From Eucalyptus grandis (taxonomy: Eukaryota; Streptophyta; Magnoliopsida; Myrtales; Myrtaceae): a stretch of 64,000 nucleotides of DNA. The number at the start of each line of letters is the position of its first letter. Within the stretch, counting starts at the first letter, position 1. The translations under genes and the position numbers were made by a program. Below the pieces are notes generated by a model, which made no database searches, was not told the DNA's origin, and saw only the letters and a list, made by a program, of their open reading frames with translations. The DNA is taken from positions 3,477,001 through 3,541,000 of the forward strand of contig NC_052622.1 of the NCBI RefSeq assembly GCF_016545825.1, written 5' to 3'. This document shows positions 61,022-64,000 of this stretch, piece after piece.

Positions 61022-61475
61022 CAAAAAAAATATTAAACCTATTATATTTGTGCCAATTAAGTCTTAAACCATTTTTTTAGAGTCAATTCAATCCTAAATA
61101 TTTGTCTTTTGTGCCAATTTAGTTTATTCGGCTAATTTTAACTGGCCGACACTGATGTGGACAATTTTTCCTTTTCCTTTTCTCTTTTCCTTTTTTTTTT
61201 CTCCTTCTTCCTTCTTCTTCTAGCTGATCACTGCCTTTGGCCGGAGATCAATTGGAGGAAGGAGAATGAAAAAAAAAAGAAAAACCTTAATAAAAAATTC
61301 GAAATATATGATTAAAAAATTATTCATGCCAGCATTGACTGGCCAAATTGGCCGGATGAACTAAATTGGCATAGATGTGAAAAGTTTAAGACTTAATTGA
61401 CAAAAAAAAAAGTTAAGGATTGAATTAACACAATTGCAATAGATTTATGATTTTTTTGGTAATTTTCCCTATCTT
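61022..61475. mobile_element. Foldback MITE-like element, copy C
   Basis: Counterpart of 8654-9089. The arms around TTCGGCTAATTTTAACTGGC and its imperfect complement flank a CTT/GAA-rich centre. More diverged than copy A; boundaries approximate. Confidence 0.5.
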
Positions 61476-63167
61476 AAGTTTGAACCACTAAAGAAAATAT
61501 GATGCAAATAGGTTTCCTAGTTCGAGTGCATTTTTAGTTTAAATGATTTTATAATTTAAGTAGCTTTTCTGAAAAGGGTTTCCTATTTGTGATATTATTT
61601 ATGGAAAAGATGGATCTCTACTTGGTTAATGCATGCTAAAGTAAACAAGAAGAGGGTTATTTTTTTTTGTGAGTTTTCTGGGTGAGTTCTCTGCAAGAGA
61701 TTATGACATAACATGGTTTGTTTTAGTGGTCAAAATATTAATTTGGGGTGAGCTTTTGAGACAGTGGACTTGGATTTGCTAATAGAAGCTTTTGGCAAAG
61801 AACATGAAAAAGAAAAAAAAAAAAAACCCGTATGATACGTTTGATTCACGAAAAGAAATAAGATAAGAATGGAATAGCCAACCATGAGAATAGAAAATGT
61901 GGGAATTATTAAAAAATAACTGCCAGTAGTTTGGTTTGTAGAATGGCATACAATTTCAAGACCATCCTATCGTTTTCTTTTTAAAACCATTATACCATAT
62001 AAAGTTAGTTAGGAATAGTAAAAATTCTCATAATACTTTCGATGATAGTTAATTAAAGCTTAATTTGTTTTATAGTCGTGGTTTTAAAAACCATAAATGA
62101 AAACAATTTATAAATGATTATTATATTTTAATGTATAATAGTAAATGGCTAGTATAGTAGTAAGAAAGCTAGTATAATCATTATCTTCACACCAATAATA
62201 ATTATGTAAGGATATAACTGTGGACAAGATAAAAGATCTAATCGTTATTATAATTCAATAATTATATTATCAGTAATCTAATTACATTATAGTTGTTATT
62301 TAATTATTATAATTAGAGCACATATGATTTTGGTACTACATGAATATCTACACTTAATTTGATTACAATTTATTATATCATAGTATATGTATTTTCTAGC
62401 AATTGCTGTACAATCTAGTAATACATCATCTAATTATTGTGATATCTGCGATTTTTTATTTAATTGAAATATTGGAGTTATTATCTCATAATTAGATAAT
62501 GATATCAAAATCTCCACTTAGTTATGATATATAGATAGGGGATCAACAATTATGATGTCATATTTCTAAAAAAATGTGCATTTGAATTTTAAAAATCAAT
62601 TTCATTTAGAATTTAAAATCTTCCCGATTGAACGGACCTCTTTATCCATGCCAGTCGGCATAGTTGGTAGCATTTAATGTGAAAAAGTACCCATCAAATT
62701 AAAAAGATAAACATAAAAATAACCAAACTTTGAAAGATCTCAGGTACATGATTCCATTCCAGACTAGAAAGTGGAGAATTGACACGGTGGGTCTCTGTTT
62801 ACCGCCTTAGCCCCACACTCGGAATCGAACATCTAAAAACTCAAACAAGAAAAAGAAAAAGAAAATAATACATGAGAAAGTTTTTCCAATTCTACCATAA
62901 TTTTCCTTGTCGATCATTGATTTAATTGCTAAGAAAATATCACCACCCCAAAGTCCATCAAATATATAGACTTTAACTATATAAGTACCTTTGTCAATGC
63001 CACAATAGCCTCAAAACAGGAAAAGAAAAGGCAAGACACTGGCAAACTATAACAATTTTTGTGGATGAAAATTTTAGGTTTAATCGAAAAGAATCCAAAC
63101 TCTAAATGAAATAGGACTTTTAAATTTTAAAATGTACACTTTCTAAAAACACGGCATCCTAAATGTT

Positions 63168-63383
63168 TTTTTTTTTTTTTTGGTTTTGGAGGAACCGCTC
63201 TTTTGGGCCGATGGCCGTTCCCGTAAACTCCAGCGCGACGCTAGCAGGAAACCACCACCCCGACGTCACGCTTAAGTCACCATATAGTAGCTAGACTGCC
63301 TCCCTGTTTCGCAGGGGATTCGAACCTTGGCCTCTACCGGGGAGGTCCAAGGCCCTACCATCTATGCCACCTTGGTCGGTGGT
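63168..63383 (-). mobile_element. tRNA-derived SINE in block C
   Basis: On the minus strand it has a box-A-like GTGGCATAGATGGTAGGGC and a near-perfect box B GGTTCGAATCC, the internal RNA polymerase III promoter, then a body and an A-rich tail (T run 63166-63180 on the plus strand). An exact 17-bp target duplication ACGGCATCCTAAATGTT flanks it (63151-63167, 63384-63400). Same SINE family as 35532-35725 but clearly different in sequence. Confidence 0.9.
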
Positions 63384-64000
63384 ACGGCATCCTAAATGTT
63401 GATCCCCATTTATTTGCATGTAAAAAGAGCGCCAAATTTTGACAAATTTTAATCACTTGCGGGTAGGGGTAATTAATGAGTGGACGGCTTGCTCTGAGTC
63501 AAGCTTAGGCGGTCCTCTTACATGAGAAAGTCCCACCCGCACGACTTCAGATAGCCCAGTCCTACCATTTATAAAATATATGTCATGCGTGGCCTGGGCA
63601 TGTTCTTACTTCACTGATATCATATAAAATTACAATGGATTATTTATTTTTCTTTTCTTTTTTCATTATATTTGATCCAGAAAGTGATTTTGAGGATAGA
63701 ATCATGATAGACGTGGACCAAAGGCTTACTCGATGGAAAGCTGCTCAGAACTTGCGATTGAAGTTACCAACAGAGGCACAAGTTATTACCTTTCACGAAT
63801 TAATCTCTCACATTGCATTGCATCAAGGTCACCGAGTTTCTTCAATTAAAGAGGTCTATAACAGTGTCACGTTTTTATTTGTTTTCACACGTGTACTTAT
63901 AGGCCTGCAATTTGATAGAGAGTGCATTCAGCTGTACATGGACAGCGACGAAACAGCCCGCAACCTAGAAATTCATGCAGGGATCGACCGCCGGATCACC

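Noticed and set aside
63300..63383. Possible tRNA gene (perfect box B)
   Set aside because: It is the head of a tRNA-derived SINE with an A-rich tail and target duplication; no cloverleaf with acceptor stem is evident.

Overview
The window looks like a gene-poor, repeat-rich stretch of a eudicot plant nuclear genome. The evidence is spliced LRK10L/WAK-type receptor kinase genes with GT-AG introns, PPR-DYW gene remnants, a Sirevirus-like Ty1/copia retrotransposon, TRIM, MULE-like, hAT-like and SINE elements, and an AT-rich background. A woody dicot, possibly Myrtaceae, is only a guess; the sequence does not name the species.

Layout. 1-5.85 kb: no recognisable gene, with a microsatellite cluster at 3.0-3.5 kb. 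5.86-21.5 kb (module A): a repeat-rich block with a TRIM and a foldback element, then a decayed PPR-DYW gene, then an LRK10L receptor kinase gene (gene 1) followed by LRK10L fragments. 22-31.9 kb: a divergent LRK10L ectodomain remnant, AT-rich DNA, a hAT-like element, and a partial copy of the PPR part of the module (copy D) split by a foldback MULE-like element. 31.9-43.7 kb (module B): a second copy of the block, PPR pseudogene and LRK10L gene (gene 2). 44.4-54.9 kb: a third LRK10L ectodomain whose start codon is hit by an 8.9-kb copia element and whose upstream region carries a hAT-like insertion. 54.9-58 kb: no recognised gene. 58.1-64 kb (block C): a third copy of the A/B repeat block, running to the window end, so another PPR/LRK10L module may follow outside the window.

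The two main LRK10L genes each have three exons on the minus strand, with splice sites and phases that agree between copies. Their lesions are complementary: gene 1 has an open ectodomain but a one-base frameshift late in the kinase C-lobe; gene 2 has an open kinase exon but a nonsense codon in the ectodomain. All PPR copies are clear pseudogenes related to the EMB2261-type DYW protein. W-box-like motifs and a TATA-like box are conserved upstream of the LRK10L copies.

The best leads are: independent SINE insertions at the same base in blocks B and C; several foldback elements with 9-bp target duplications, four of them proved by paralogous empty sites or exact duplications; and a recurrent C-A/T-G to CG one-base loss inside the copia element, in the CHG methylation context, that creates several apparent frameshifts. 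I found no clearly novel biosynthetic or defence system. All similarity statements are by eye and by recall of families; no search was run.
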